This document shows, one piece after another, positions 1 through 11,170 of a DNA stretch of 64,000 bases. This stretch comes from Gigaspora rosea (Eukaryota > Glomeromycota > Glomeromycetes > Diversisporales > Gigasporaceae): NCBI GenBank assembly GCA_003550325.1, contig QKWP01000432.1, forward strand, positions 132,330 through 196,329. Reading direction: 5' to 3'. The translations under genes and the position numbers were made by a program. The notes under the pieces were generated by a model. The model searched no databases and was not told the origin of the DNA. It saw only the letters and a list, made by a program, of their open reading frames with translations. The first letter of the stretch is position 1. Each line of letters opens with the position of its first letter.

Positions 1-207
1 GGTCCTTGCACTGCCACTTGCAGCCGCGGAGCCAACTACCTCTGGTCCTTGCACTGCCACTTGCAGCTGTGGAACCAGGTACAACACAGGTCCTTGCACT
101 GCCATTTGCAGCCGCGTAGCCAACTACCTCTGGTCCTTGCACTGCCCTTGCAGCCGTGGAGCCAGGTACACTACAGGTCCTTGCTCTGCTAATGCAGCCG
201 TGGAGCC
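1..207. repeat. 43/45-bp alternating satellite
   Basis: Five consecutive units each begin GGTCCTTGCACTGCC. Their lengths alternate (about 43, 45, 43, 44 bp, then a partial unit): odd units continue GAGCCAACTACCTCT and even units GGAACCAGGTACA. The true higher-order unit is therefore a dimer of about 88 bp. It is much richer in GC than its surroundings and continues past the left window edge. Confidence 0.9.
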
Positions 208-984
208 TGACATAACAAAAGAAAAAACACAGCTTGCTTGAATTCGGGTGGGTAAGGGAGGGAGATAGAGCCAGCCTTCACAAGGCGAGCAATAGCGAAA
301 AGAAAGATAACCTTCTTTACCGAAATTCTTGGCCTTAAATACTCCTCCTGTATTACTGGTTCATACTTGGCCACAGTCATTATCCCTTACTCCCATTATC
401 GATCTAACAATAATCATAACCATGTGAAAATCAAAATCATATGCAAATCTGAAATTACCTGTAAAAACAAGTTACAAAATCTCACGACAATAATCAAAAG
501 AATAACCATAAAAGGATACATAACAAAACCTGTACGTAATCGGTCATAAAGTCATCTGATCTCGCAATAATGATCGCCCTGTCACTTCGTTGACAGGCTT
601 TTCAGACAGCAAATTTTTGCGTACAAGATTTCCGATTTGTAAGATTGGTAAATTTGAATAACGACAAAGTACATATGTACGTACATACTACCAGATGCAA
701 AGAATGCATCTAAAATGCGATATAAATCAAGACAGTAAAAAAAGATGATTCTTAGTGTTATTGCACCCAAAATTTTTAATGTTGAGCAGTTATTAGTATG
801 CCTAAAAATAAAATTATTATAATAAGGCTTTTATTCTTATTAAAAATCGTTTTTATTAAAGAATAACCTGATGCATGACGATAGTCATGCTAAGGTTATT
901 ATCGCGAGGATCATCACATGTAAAATGTCTAATGGAATAATAAGGTAAAGCATTGTTGTGAAGCGTGGTAAAATTAAGGTAAAG
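208..984. other. No gene seen
   Basis: AT-rich sequence with no convincing coding region. The only local structure is a hairpin at about 863-903 (AATAACCT..GCATGAC / GTCATGC..AGGTTATT). Confidence 0.5.
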
Positions 985-1004
985 GGTAAGTTCATATTGA
1001 TACT

Positions 1005-1135
1005 AAATTGGTAAAACAGAAATTTAAGGATATTTAAGGGTAAACGGAAATTTAAGGATATTTAAGGGTAAAACGGAAATTTAAGGATATTTAAGAGTAA
1101 AATGGAAATTTAAGGATATTTAAGGGTAAAACGAA
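1005..1135. repeat. 30-bp tandem repeat
   Basis: About four units of roughly 30 bp built on GGAAATTTAAGGATATTTAA, joined by GGGTAAAAC. The array lies immediately upstream of the DIRS-like fossil and may belong to its 5' end, but no matching copy is visible at the other end. Confidence 0.85.
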
Positions 1136-1261
1136 AGTTTGTGGAAAATTAAGTGCTTTTTCTTGCAATGCCTGACTTTAGTCTGGCTCTTTCGCAGAGT
1201 GTCCCATCTAGTCAAAGTAAATAACGTAAAAAAAAAAAAAAAAAAGAGGAAGAAGAAAACA

Positions 1262-2345
1262 ATGGCCGAATCAAATTTATCAAAAAACGATTTGTAGGAT
1301 ATCTGCAAAAGCCTAGGGTTGGCTACAGAAGGCGTAAAAACTGATTTAATACAAAGACTAAAGGCATATTCGAATACAATAACACCAAGGACAGAAAATT
1401 CGAACTCACAAGACATGGGCGAAAATGAGGATTGTATGGAGAATACAAACGGAGTTGACGACCAAAATATAATTGACTTAGAAACAAGAGGAGAGAGTAT
1501 CGGATTAAGGACTCTAAGAGAACTTGCGCAGCAAACAAGAGGGAAAAATGCGGGAGAACCATCAGGGGTTGTTCATCAAAACTTAACGAATCAGCAAGGT
1601 TCGGCAATGAATTTACCAATACAAGAGTTAAATGATCAGTTACGTAAAGGTGCCACAAAAACAAATAAACGTCGCCTACAGGAAGATAATAATGATGAAT
1701 AAATGAACTCTCTAGAAAAGTTGTAATGTTGGAATTCAAGAATCTGAGAAGTGTGATAACGGAATTCGATTGTAATTAAATACTATAGCTGCTCAGGTAA
1801 ATAAATGAAGCCTGGCCGAATTATAAATTCGAAAAGCTGCGAGACCAACATGAATATGATGCTCTGTGCGCAATTGGGAAAGAATTTGATCTAGCATTAG
1901 AGTCCCATATCACAATAGATGCTGTAAATCACATGAATGAGGCTCGGGAGTCTGTAGCAGATAGACTGGTCACACTGCGAGTTGCAGAAGCATTTGATTG
2001 GGATATAGCCGCAGCCTTACCAAGCACACAGAATAACTTGCTAAAAGGGAAAGAAACATTGATTGAGAAGGCAAAAGTATTAGCTGAAGCGCGGAGGAAC
2101 AAGAAAAGGAAAACCCAGGTTTCAGAAGAAAGCTCCATTCAGACTTGATGGGAAATAATTACCAAAATAGGTTTTTTAACACACAATCAGGGAAATATCA
2201 ACCGAATAATGGGCAGTTTTTCGATCAGGATATCAGAACTGAAATTGGGGTTCAAGCACAAAATATAGATGTTACATTTGCGGGGGCACAGGACATTTTG
2301 CAAAAGCTTGTCCATCTGACCCCTACCAAACCACAAATCAAGGAG
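1262..2345 (+). pseudogene. DIRS-like fossil: gag-like region
   Basis: The start resembles a SAP motif (leucine- and lysine-rich helix pair, with GLATEGVKTDLIQRLKAY near 1316-1370), an unusual feature for gag. Near its end a zinc knuckle of the form C-x2-C-x4-H-x4-C can be read at about 2270-2315. The first part is hydrophilic and rich in N, Q, E and R. Assigned as gag by position and by the knuckle; no capsid fold can be verified by eye. Confidence 0.65.
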
Positions 2346-2639
2346 GAGAATTCAGGTTTAAGTCACGTGGATATAAGGCTTACAAAAACAAGTACATGGG
2401 ATCAAGTGAGGATACTAAACGTGACTGACTACACTCGGGCCCAACAAGCGATACCAGTAGTGGGAAGACTACATTGAAAAGAGCATATAAATTACTGGGA
2501 ACAAAAAATTCAAGCACCAATGTTAGTTCTACAATGGCTAAAAAATGGCATACCTTTATATCCAAAGGGATTGGTGAACCTAATAGAACAACCAGATCCG
2601 CTGCAGTATACACTGACACAAGACCAATGACTTTGGGTA

Positions 2640-4290
2640 GAAATAGAGATACAAAGATTATTAGAGATAAAAGCAATAGTGTTAGTAGCGGATTCGCCAG
2701 ACAGACCATTACAGTTGCTCGAGGTGAGTCCAACATTTGTGATACCAAAGCCGAGGCCAAAGAAATGGAGGCTTTTTATTGATTTAAGACGGTTAAACAG
2801 AACGCTCACAGAAAAATCGTTCAGGTTCGAGAGATTCAAAACATTTGTAAGGATGACGGGGAAAATTGGTGGGTAGTGGTATTGGACTTGAAAGAAGGAT
2901 ATCATCATGTACTAATGGATCCAAAAGCACGGAGGTTGTTGGGGTTCAAAGTGGGAACGAAATGGTATCACTACCGCGTTTTACCATTCGGCCTAAGTTT
3001 GGCAGTATGGACATTTGCAAAAATAATGAGACCGTTAATTGGCCATTGGAGGTCGCTGGGAATATTTTGCGGCAATCACCTCGACGATACATGGATTGCA
3101 CACCCCTGCAAAGTGACTTTGTTACAAATAAGGGATTCAGTGATATTTTACGATTTGAAAAATTGTGGCTTTATTTTGGCCGACAAAGGATGTCCAGAAC
3201 CAACTCAAGAACCGAAGTATTATGGGCTAATATTAAATACAAAAAGTGGCCAGGTAATCACACCAGAATCCAAGATAAGTGGCGCACTAAAAGGGTTGCA
3301 GGACCTCTTAACGACAAACCCTCTGACAGCTCAGAATCTTTCAATGGTCGTGGAAAAATTATGAGCTTGAGTCAAGCTTTCGCATATGCGAAAACTCGAT
3401 GCTTAGAATTTTACTCGATTATAAATTCAGAAACCAGAAAAAATGGGAATGGGACAACCCGGTGAGGTTAACACAACAAGCAATTCAGAATATAGAATGG
3501 TTACAGAGAAACTTACGAGAAAGAAAGGGAGACCAGCCTGGAAACCGTCTCGAGTAATTCCGATTTATGTCGATGCTTCAACCACGGGGTGGTCAGCAAC
3601 TTTGGAGAAAAGGAAAGCATTTGGAAATTGAAATTACAGACATGCGCATGTGGATATCGCCCTTTTAGAATCAACAGCAGCTTTGTTAGGCCTCGAAGCA
3701 TTTGCTTGCATAATTGCTCATCATTGGGTAACGATTTATATAGACAATCAGGTTGCAAGAAGGACAATAGAATCAGGAGGAAAAGACCGTGGCAAAAGGA
3801 TATAATGCGTCAAGTGTGGAATTTTTGCGACGAATACGATGTACAAATTCACGAATATTGTTGGGTGCCATCAGAACTAAATCCTGCAAACGAATTAACC
3901 CGGGTTTTCGACGAATCGGATTGGGAGTTGGCTCCAGATATATTTGCAGAGATAGAGGAGAAATGGGAACCTTTTACAGTGGATCGTATGGCAAGTTATC
4001 GAACGAGAAAGATCAGAAGGTTCAACAGTCGGTATTATTGTCCAGAAGCAGAGGCAGTGGATTGTTTCACCATGGATTGGAAACACGAAAACAACTACAT
4101 CTGTGCCCCGTTAAATTTAATACAAAGAGTATTCGAACATGGAGTGCAGTGTCAAGCACAAGCGACATTGATTGTGCCAGTATGGACCTCAGCCACGTGG
4201 TGGCCACTACTCATGCAAAAACAAATCGAAGTAATGAACCTCCCACCAGCAGTGAATTGCTTTCTGCCAAATCAGGAAGCAATCTAACAC
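2640..4290 (+). pseudogene. DIRS-like fossil: reverse transcriptase and RNase H
   Basis: RT landmarks are present in the usual order: a WRLFIDLRRLNR segment, LDLKEGYHH, YRVLPFGLS, then an HLDD motif standing where other RTs have Y-x-DD. An RNase H-like segment follows (PIYVDAST, later YIDNQVARRT and a SELNPANELTR motif). It ends with the conserved tail seen after RNase H in DIRS polyproteins (NLIQRV .. TLIVPVW .. WWPLL). Part of the broken element described above. Confidence 0.85.
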
Positions 4291-4559
4291 CAGAGCCATG
4301 GAGAAATCAGGATTGGAAATTTCAGGCGGTAAAAGTTTGTTTTTAAAATCACTCTTAGAAAAGGCAAAGGAAGTAATCGAGCCCAAATCGGCATATGGGA
4401 AATGACTTAGGGGGCTGTGGAATGAGTTTGTAGCTTTCTGCAATAACCATAAACTAAATCCCTGCCCAGCCCACTCCGAGTCTGTTATGATATTTCTTAC
4501 CTGGCTAGGCCTGTCGGCAAAACCCCAAACCTACGTTGGTATATAACGACAATTGGATA

Positions 4560-5252
4560 TCAGCACCGTAGATTAGAATTGCTGGACCCGACACAAAATT
4601 TTAATGTTCAATGTCTTGTCAGAAATCTAATGAAACGAGCAGCTACTGATAAGGAGGCAGTATGGCCCCGAGACCCTTTTCCAGTGGAAGCTTTGCAGAA
4701 CTATGTGGACAATCGTCCCTTAAAATCGATGGAACAAGTTTGGAGAAGAGACTGTGCAATGATTGCGCTTGGGCTCTGTATGATGAGAAGACCTGTGGAA
4801 ATTTGTAATCTTCGAGTGTCAGATTTAAAAATAGAAGGGGGATTTTTGTGGGTTAGAATAAATAGATCAAAAACTGATCAATTTGCAAAGGGGAAATTCA
4901 TACCCGTAGACCCTACAAACTCACGATACTGCCTTGTAAAGTTAATCTATAAATATCTGGAAACAAGAGGAAAAATTGAAGGGCATGCCTTTTGTTTGTA
5001 AATGTGTCAGGGAAACGTATGACAACAGGAGCAGTAAATGCATCAGTGAAAAGGATGACAAATCATGCGAGATTAAATGGGAAATATTCAGGACATAGCC
5101 TGCGCATTGGCGGGGCAACTGGAGCAATGAAAGCGGGATTGACCCTACCACAAATCATGAGTATAGGAGGACGGTTGTCGAACTCAGTAGAACTTTATCT
5201 TCGTTCTTGGTCGACAGCCTTACAAAACACATCTGCAAAAATGGGATTTTAA
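4560..5252 (+). pseudogene. DIRS-like fossil: tyrosine recombinase
   Basis: Shows the tyrosine-recombinase signature: a first Arg in MMRRPVEICNLRVSDL, a Lys in RINRSKTDQ, the box-II pattern GHSLRIGGA (H-x-x-R), and a final Tyr in SNSVELYLRSW. This enzyme family integrates circular DNA intermediates, which is what separates DIRS elements from LTR elements. The domain is well conserved but belongs to a broken element. Confidence 0.85.
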
Positions 5253-5260
5253 AAAAAAAA

Positions 5261-5744
5261 AAAAAAAAAAGAGAAAAAATGATGAATGAGAGTTTCTTTT
5301 TTCCTCTTTTCATTTACTTGTCCCAGTATTACGATCCTCTTTTTTCTCCCATCATAATAATTGCATATTTATTAAAATAACATTTCGCTATTTAATATTA
5401 ACGTTTGTGACTCTCATAAATTTAAGAATTGTTAACAAATAACCTTGTGCGATCGATTAAATAATCTTACAAGAATTGTACAGATAGAATTTGTTCCTTG
5501 AGCTATCGATAAACATTATGATTTATGTATTCATTATTATGATTTTTTTTTTTTGATTGTGAGATGGCGTAATTTGCTTCGTCCAATCAGAAATGGTGGT
5601 TCTCTTTTTTCTCTACAATTAGTATACCAATATTTTATGTTAAGAAAGGTTACATAATTATGCAAATGAATGTTGTGCAATGTAATGCATATCTTCAAAT
5701 AAATTTGATATTTTCATATGTAACACATTCTTTCTAGCGTTAAA
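5261..5744. other. No gene seen
   Basis: AT-rich spacer between the retroelement fossil and the first Sel1 gene. It holds a few T-runs and nothing else recognisable. It would contain the promoter of Sel1-kinase copy 1, but no motif is clear enough to call. Confidence 0.5.
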
Positions 5745-6494
5745 ATGTCAATTTACAATAATCTATTCGTAAAACGGCCAGAAGAAATCAACAATTCATC
5801 AGATATTACTCAATAGCCAATAATGCTGCTCAATTGCATTTAGAAGATAGCAAATTACAGGATTTTTCGCATGATTTTCCTAATGAAATTATTGAAGAAA
5901 TTTGTAATTTGTATAATAAAGAAAAATTGAAGGACAAAGATAATCGTTCATTTCTTGACACATTAGATCAATTTATAATAAAGAAGAAGTAAAATCCAGA
6001 TAATATCATCAATTTTTACTTAAACGATGAAACTAACCCTATAATTCAAAAAGTTCTTGCAGCTTGTTATTTTTATGGTAAATGGGTTGAAAAGAATGAA
6101 CATTAGGGATTCATTTATTATCAAAAATCTGCAGAGATGGGTGACGCTATGGGAACATATAATGTTGGATATTGTTATCAAAATGGAATTGGAGTTGAAA
6201 AGGATGAACATAAGGGATTCATTCATTATCAAAAATCTGCAGAGATGGGTGACGCTATGGAATATATAATGTTGGATATTGCTATCAAAATGGAATTGGA
6301 GTCGAAAAGGATGAACATAAGGCATTCATTTATTATCAAAAATCTGCTGAGATGGGTGACGCTATGGGGACATATAATGTTGGAGATTGTTATCTTTATG
6401 GAATTGGAGTTGAAAAGGATGAACATAAGGCATTCATTTATTATCAAAAATCTGCAGAGATGGGTTATGCTATGGGAACATATAATGTTGGATA

Positions 6495-6729
6495 CAGTGT
6501 CTGAAATTGGGTTGCGGAGTCTGCGGACTGCAACAAATTTTAAATTTCCGCAACCAAAATCTGAAGTACATGTGCAAATTCCGCACATAAATTTGCAAAT
6601 TTTACTTATAAATTTTGATTAAATGCTTATATGCGCAACTAAAATTTTATAAATTCTTATAATCCGCAACTATTTTTTTTTATTTAGTTGCAGCCCGCAA
6701 CTAATTTAAAAATTGAATTTCAGACACTG
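6495..6729. mobile_element. hAT-type MITE, 235 bp
   Basis: Perfect 14-bp terminal inverted repeats (CAGTGTCTGAAATT at the left, its complement at the right). Both sides are flanked by the 8-bp duplication GTTGGATA (6487-6494 and 6730-6737). Eight-bp duplications with CAG-type ends are the hAT hallmark. It sits inside a Sel1 repeat; removing the element plus one duplication restores the repeat spacing, so the target site is certain. No coding capacity. The interior repeats CCGCAACT-like motifs. Confidence 0.93.
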
Positions 6730-7004
6730 GTTGGATATTGTTATCGAAATGGAATTGGAGTTGAAAAGGATGAATATAAGGCATTCTTATTATCAAAAAT
6801 CTGCGGAGATGGGTTATGCTATGGGAACATATAGTGTTGGAGTTTGTTATTATCATGTAATTGGAGTTGAAAAGGATGAACATAAGGCATTCATTTATTA
6901 TCAAAAATCTGCAGAGATGGGTTACGCTATGGGAACATATAATGTTGGATATTGTTATCAAAATGGAATTGGAGTTGAAAAGGATGAACATAAGGCATTC
7001 ATTT

Positions 7005-7379
7005 CTGTATTTACTTGAAATAACGCGCTCCTGCGCGTTATTGAGGGGATGCGCGTTATTTCGAGCACACGCATGGGCGTTATTTCGGGTAAAGGTCTAA
7101 ATTCTAAAAAATTGTGAGTTATATATGTGTGAAGCATAAAAAACCTATATTTCTTAATTTTATATGTAGCCTTTCCGATCTACGTCAGATTTTTTGACTA
7201 AAAAAATTCTTATTTCTGCTTGTTATTTGAATTTGTTATTTTAGCAGATTATTAATTCGGCATTTGGAGTGTGCGTTGTATTGGGACGCACATGGTTGTT
7301 ATTTCGAAACCAACATGCAATTTTAAGAAAGTGCAATTTTCGAAATGATACCCATGTGCGTTATTTCGCGTAAATACGG
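7005..7379. mobile_element. TA-target MITE of the CCGTATTTACGCG family
   Basis: Left end CTGTATTTACTTGAAATAAC and right end complementary to CCGTATTTACGCGAAATAAC: about 20 of 24 bp match. The right flank begins TA, and comparison with intact Sel1 repeats shows the insertion interrupted CATTTATTATC at its TA. Related copies lie at 45815-45929 and 54122-54230. The interior has no transposase. This is the second insertion into the dead Sel1 gene. Confidence 0.8.
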
Positions 7380-7710
7380 TATTATCAAAAATCTGCAGAG
7401 ATGGGGAACGCTAGAGGAACATGTAGTGTTGGATATGTTATCAAAAATGCTGAAAAGGATGAACATAAGGCATTCATTTATTATCAAAAATCTGTAGAGA
7501 TGGGTGACGCTATGGGAACATATAATGTTGGAAATTGTTATCGAAATGGAATTGGAGTTGAAAAGGATGAACATAAGGCATTCATTTATTATCAAAAGTC
7601 TTCAGAGATGGGCAACGCTATAGAATGTCAAGTGTTGCAGAATTAGAATAATAAGAGATTTAGATAAAGCCAAATATTGGTATCAAAGGTAAATTCTAAG
7701 CTTAATCATT

Positions 7711-7921
7711 TGTTGTGACCCATCACAATCGAATCATAAGATCAGGTGTAAATGAAATCAAATAACATATTAATTTAGTCAATGTGTTAGAATAAGTCTT
7801 AACCTAAAATTTTGCAATAAATTATAAAAATGAGTTAACAGACGATTTTTGTTTAAGAAAAAGATCGTTACACCTGATCTTGGTATTCTTTTGATAGATC
7901 TGGAGTCATGCTACGTCATCA
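7711..7921. mobile_element. Degenerate inverted-repeat element (AGATCAGGTGTAA family)
   Basis: The arms contain AAGATCAGGTGTAA at about 7739 and its complement at about 7869-7884, with weaker similarity outwards. Internal words such as CCTAAAATTTTGCAAT recur in the elements at 16730, 30606 and 54783. The exact ends are not resolved. Confidence 0.55.
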
Positions 7922-8985
7922 GAGCAAAATATATTTATTTATATATACATTTAATAACTTCATGTACTTGACTCACCGATTAGGGAAAAAGATTTAATAT
8001 TAGTATTATCTATCGTAACCTATTTTTTTATCTGTATGTTTTTATTAATTTATTTATATATAATCTAAAATTGGATAAAATGGTATAAATAATACCAGTA
8101 CAATCACGTTTTTGTGTAACATGAAATGTGTGAGGGATGGTTTCTGTTCAACTTTTTTGATGTTCGCTATGCTGATTTTGAAGAATCCTTTTTTAGTGTG
8201 GGTAATGGTTATCGTTTTTCTAATTCAGGCAAGTGTTATGGTGATTTTGACGACACGGGATAATGACACGTACAACGTAAATGATAGCGTGGGAATATAC
8301 TCGTGATTGTGTGTAAATATGTTGTGATCGGTGAATATACTTCAAAAATGATATTTATATGTTGTAACTATATGAGACACTTTTTTTTTGAAATTATGCC
8401 TGTTTATTGTTGCTAATTAATGCATGCGTGATCTGATTTTAAAATGTATCTTATACCGAATAATAATAAAAAATTACGATATATGAAACTGTTTGTCCTT
8501 GTATTCCTAATAAGGGAGTTATGTGACCGAGGCTTGATGGCTTTCGATTGTTATCAATTATTGATACTGAAAAAATTTTTTGGAAAAAAAAAGAACGATT
8601 GTATTATTTTGCGTACATACTTTACTTTGTAATATTAAGATAATGATGTTGTTTTGTGAATTCTTTAATCATGATTAATTGATAGATTTATGATGTTCGA
8701 ATTATGACATTTAATAATTAAGTATAGTGGTGTAATTATACAAATTTATTCATGAAATAATAAAAAAAAATTCAGTTGTTTATGATTTGATATATCCAAA
8801 AACCTTAGCCAGACCGTGAGAAATTTTTAATAAGGTGATCAGTTATGACAATGAATTACGATTATTTACATGTAAATGCTGACATAATTCTTATTTGATC
8901 TATTAATATGAATTAATAATCAGTTGTAATCTATTTTTATATTATATTTTTTAAAAAAAATTGACTTTTGATCATTACGCAAATT
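7922..8985. other. No gene seen
   Basis: AT-rich stretch inside the interval that separates the two halves of Sel1-kinase copy 1. The open frames here are short and show no family features. Confidence 0.5.
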
Positions 8986-8989
8986 TTGT

Positions 8990-9745
8990 ATCTGAAAGTT
9001 AACAAATAGACTTCCGTTTGTTATGCACACATTATGTCTTTGAAATTAACTGGGATATGGATAACGTTAATAACATGAGTTAATGAGACATACTGTGTAT
9101 CGCCAAAATGTTAGGTTTATAACAGTAACTCATGATAAAACTATAATAATTAACGCAAATTTTAGATGAGAATTTTCTTAAGAGAAGTCACAATAATTTT
9201 GGTACAAACTCAACATTAAAACGTATTATCTGTCAGGTAAGTTTGTAACAGAATTTTTTATAGAAATTTATGATAGAAGCTATGATAATTTTCATACAAA
9301 CTAATTCACCTTTCGCCATTACCATAATAACATGTTGCATGTCACTGGAATGATGAGTGAAGGTTCATAATAAAATTTTCTACAGTAGCTAACGATGTTC
9401 TTAATGCAAATTGAATCAATTTTAACTACATACTGTGGACACTGAATAGCGAGGAACAGGATTTTACAATTTAATGCCTTAATTATGTATTGTATGTCAA
9501 GTAAGGTTGTAACAGAATTATTTTAGACCATATAGAATCTTGATAATCCTGTACAACTAACTTGCCTTTTATTATTACTGGAATTGCGTGCAAGTTTTGT
9601 AACAGAAATTTTACAACAATTCACAATAGGAATCACAATATTTTATTCCAATACAAACCATCTCAACTTTACCTATTTCATATATTAGAACAATGAGTAA
9701 GTTTTGTAACAATTTTCTAGTTAACATTACACATAATTGTTGGAA
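8990..9745. repeat. Decayed tandem array, unit about 100-150 bp
   Basis: The phrase AAGTTTTGTAACAGAATTTT returns with changes near 9112, 9240, 9500, 9593 and 9698, each time followed by a stretch ending in a CAAACT- or CATACAA-like word. This looks like an old tandem array that has diverged strongly. Period and boundaries are approximate. Confidence 0.45.
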
Positions 9746-9792
9746 TTAAAGGTTGTACTTTTTTCTTGAGTAATATATTATTTTACTTGTAG

Positions 9793-9881
9793 GTGCATAT
9801 GGGTTCCATGACCATTCAAACAATGCAAGAGTCTCTTATTTGGTGATTAGGCACTGTTGCTGCAATTATAGTGCAAGGAAG
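9793..9881 (+). other. Possible orphan exon
   Basis: An open stretch of 89 bp is bounded by TTTTACTTGTAG upstream and GGAAG^GTGCGT downstream, good acceptor and donor contexts. It reads AYGFHDHSNNARVSY and then a Cys-rich RHCCCNYSARK. No neighbouring exon can be linked, so it may be chance or a remnant of a lost gene. Confidence 0.25.
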
Positions 9882-10067
9882 GTGCGTATAAAGTTTAATT
9901 CAGTTCACTTTAACGAGTGAGTTTCAAGATAATGTAAATTACCAAGATGAGTGTGAAGTTTACTTTAATGTTTATGATTCAAAAATCCGTAATTAGTATG
10001 AAATTTAATTTGATCCCTTTAATAATTGTATCTGATTAACGTAATCAGTTAAATTATATTCACTTTA

Positions 10068-11170
10068 ACAATTAGGCCACGCAAAATTAATTTTTGTTTT
10101 ACATAACCTGGTGTTTCAAAATTCCCGGTCAGTGGGTCAGTTTTTTTTTAAAAAAAAATTAAATTTGCATGGTCTAAATTAATTTATATTCACATCTAAG
10201 ATCACGCAAAGTTAATTCTTCGGTTTGTATAACATGGAATCAGAAAATTTTGATTTTTTTTTTATCGGTCCTATTGGGTAATTCTAGAAAATTAAGGTCA
10301 TCATTAGGGGACAGCAGAGAAAAAATTAGATGCCAAAATTGGAGTAATTTGCACAATAGGATTTTAAAAAAATTGTTTTCTGGAAAAATTGGGTCAGCAA
10401 GTTTTGCAAAACAAAAAATTAACTTTGCATGGCCTGGCCACGTAAAGTTAATTTTTTGTTTTGCATAACACGATGTTCCAAAATTTAAGACAATGAATTA
10501 GATTTAAGTTGGCTGATCGGATTTTTTATTTTTTTTTTAATTACTATAGATTAATAAGCTCATGTTCATATATAAGGCCATGCAAAATTAATTTTTCGGT
10601 TTGCATAACATGGAATCAGAAAATTTTGTCGGTAATTCCAGAAGATCAAGGTCATTATCAGGGGACAACGGAGAAAGATTAAATGCCAAAATTGGAGCAA
10701 TTGGCACAATAGGAATTTAAAAAAAAATTTTTTTAGAGAAATTGGGCTGCGGGTTTTGCAAAATGAAAAACTAAATTTGCATGGCCTGGCCAATTTTTTT
10801 TTTTTTTTTTTTAATCTACTATAAATTAATAAGCTTATATTCACATATAAGGCCACGCAAAATTAATTTTTCAGGTTGCATAACATTGAATCAGAAACTT
10901 TTGCAGATCTATCGGGTAATTCCAGAAGATCAAGTTTGACAACAGAGAAAAGATCAAATGCCAAAATTGGAGCAATTGGCACAATAGGAATTTAAAAAAA
11001 TTTTTTTTGGAAAAATTGGATTGCGGGTTTTGCAAAACGGAAACTAATTTTGCGTGGCCTGGCCAATTTTTTGTTTTGCATAACACGGTGTTCAAAAATT
11101 CAAGTTGGCGGATCGACTTTTTTCTTTTTTTTTTAATCTACTATAAATTAATAAACTCGTGTTCACATAT
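10068..11170. repeat. Tandem array of a 370-bp GGCCACGCAAA element
   Basis: Three and a half units in tandem. Each starts near AGGCCACGCAAAATTAATTT, followed by a TTGCATAACA word, and ends with the inverse (GCAAAACGAAAATTAACTTT, then GCGTGGCCT). Full half-units lie at about 10196-10434, 10571-10795 and 10849-11060, alternating with shorter halves carrying TTTTAATCTACTATAAATTA. The array resumes at 14007-14235 after the piggyBac insertion. A solitary full unit is at 59022-59393. Confidence 0.8.

Larger units (their letters stand above)
1150..5260 (+). mobile_element. DIRS-like tyrosine-recombinase retroelement, broken
   Basis: Fossil retroelement. In order it carries a gag-like region with a SAP-like DNA-binding segment and a CCHC zinc knuckle, a reverse transcriptase, an RNase H region, and a tyrosine recombinase in place of a DDE integrase. 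That order, and the recombinase, define the DIRS/Ngaro/PAT group. The element is clearly broken, with roughly half a dozen or more interruptions, but all domains remain easy to read, so it is probably fairly young. A-runs flank the coding part on both sides. I could not find inverted termini or split direct repeats, so the ends are approximate. Confidence 0.85.
5745..7690 (+). pseudogene. Sel1-repeat half of Sel1-kinase copy 1 (pseudogene)
   Basis: The start (MSIYNN..) and the first 100 residues match copy 2 on the other strand (both have NNSSDITQ or DSSSDITQ, an LYNKE helix and a FLDTL or LILDTL helix). About ten Sel1 repeats follow (GIGVEKDEHKAFIYYQKSAEMG type, 36 residues each). Sel1 repeats are TPR-like alpha-solenoids used as scaffolds. 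The copy is dead: an early stop after about 23 codons, further stops in the N-terminal domain (one at about 5988), several frame changes, and two inserted elements at 6495-6729 and about 7005-7379. It ends at TGGTATCAAAG^GTAAAT, the same donor context as copies 2 and 3. The matching kinase remnant lies 6.7 kb downstream on the same strand. Confidence 0.85.

Noticed and set aside
189-770. Short frames of about 60 codons
   Set aside because: No homology features; length expected by chance.
6020-7595. Open frames on both strands across the Sel1 gene of copy 1
   Set aside because: Repetitive coding DNA gives repetitive shadow frames (NSNSILITISNIICSH type). They mirror the Sel1 repeats and have no independent support.
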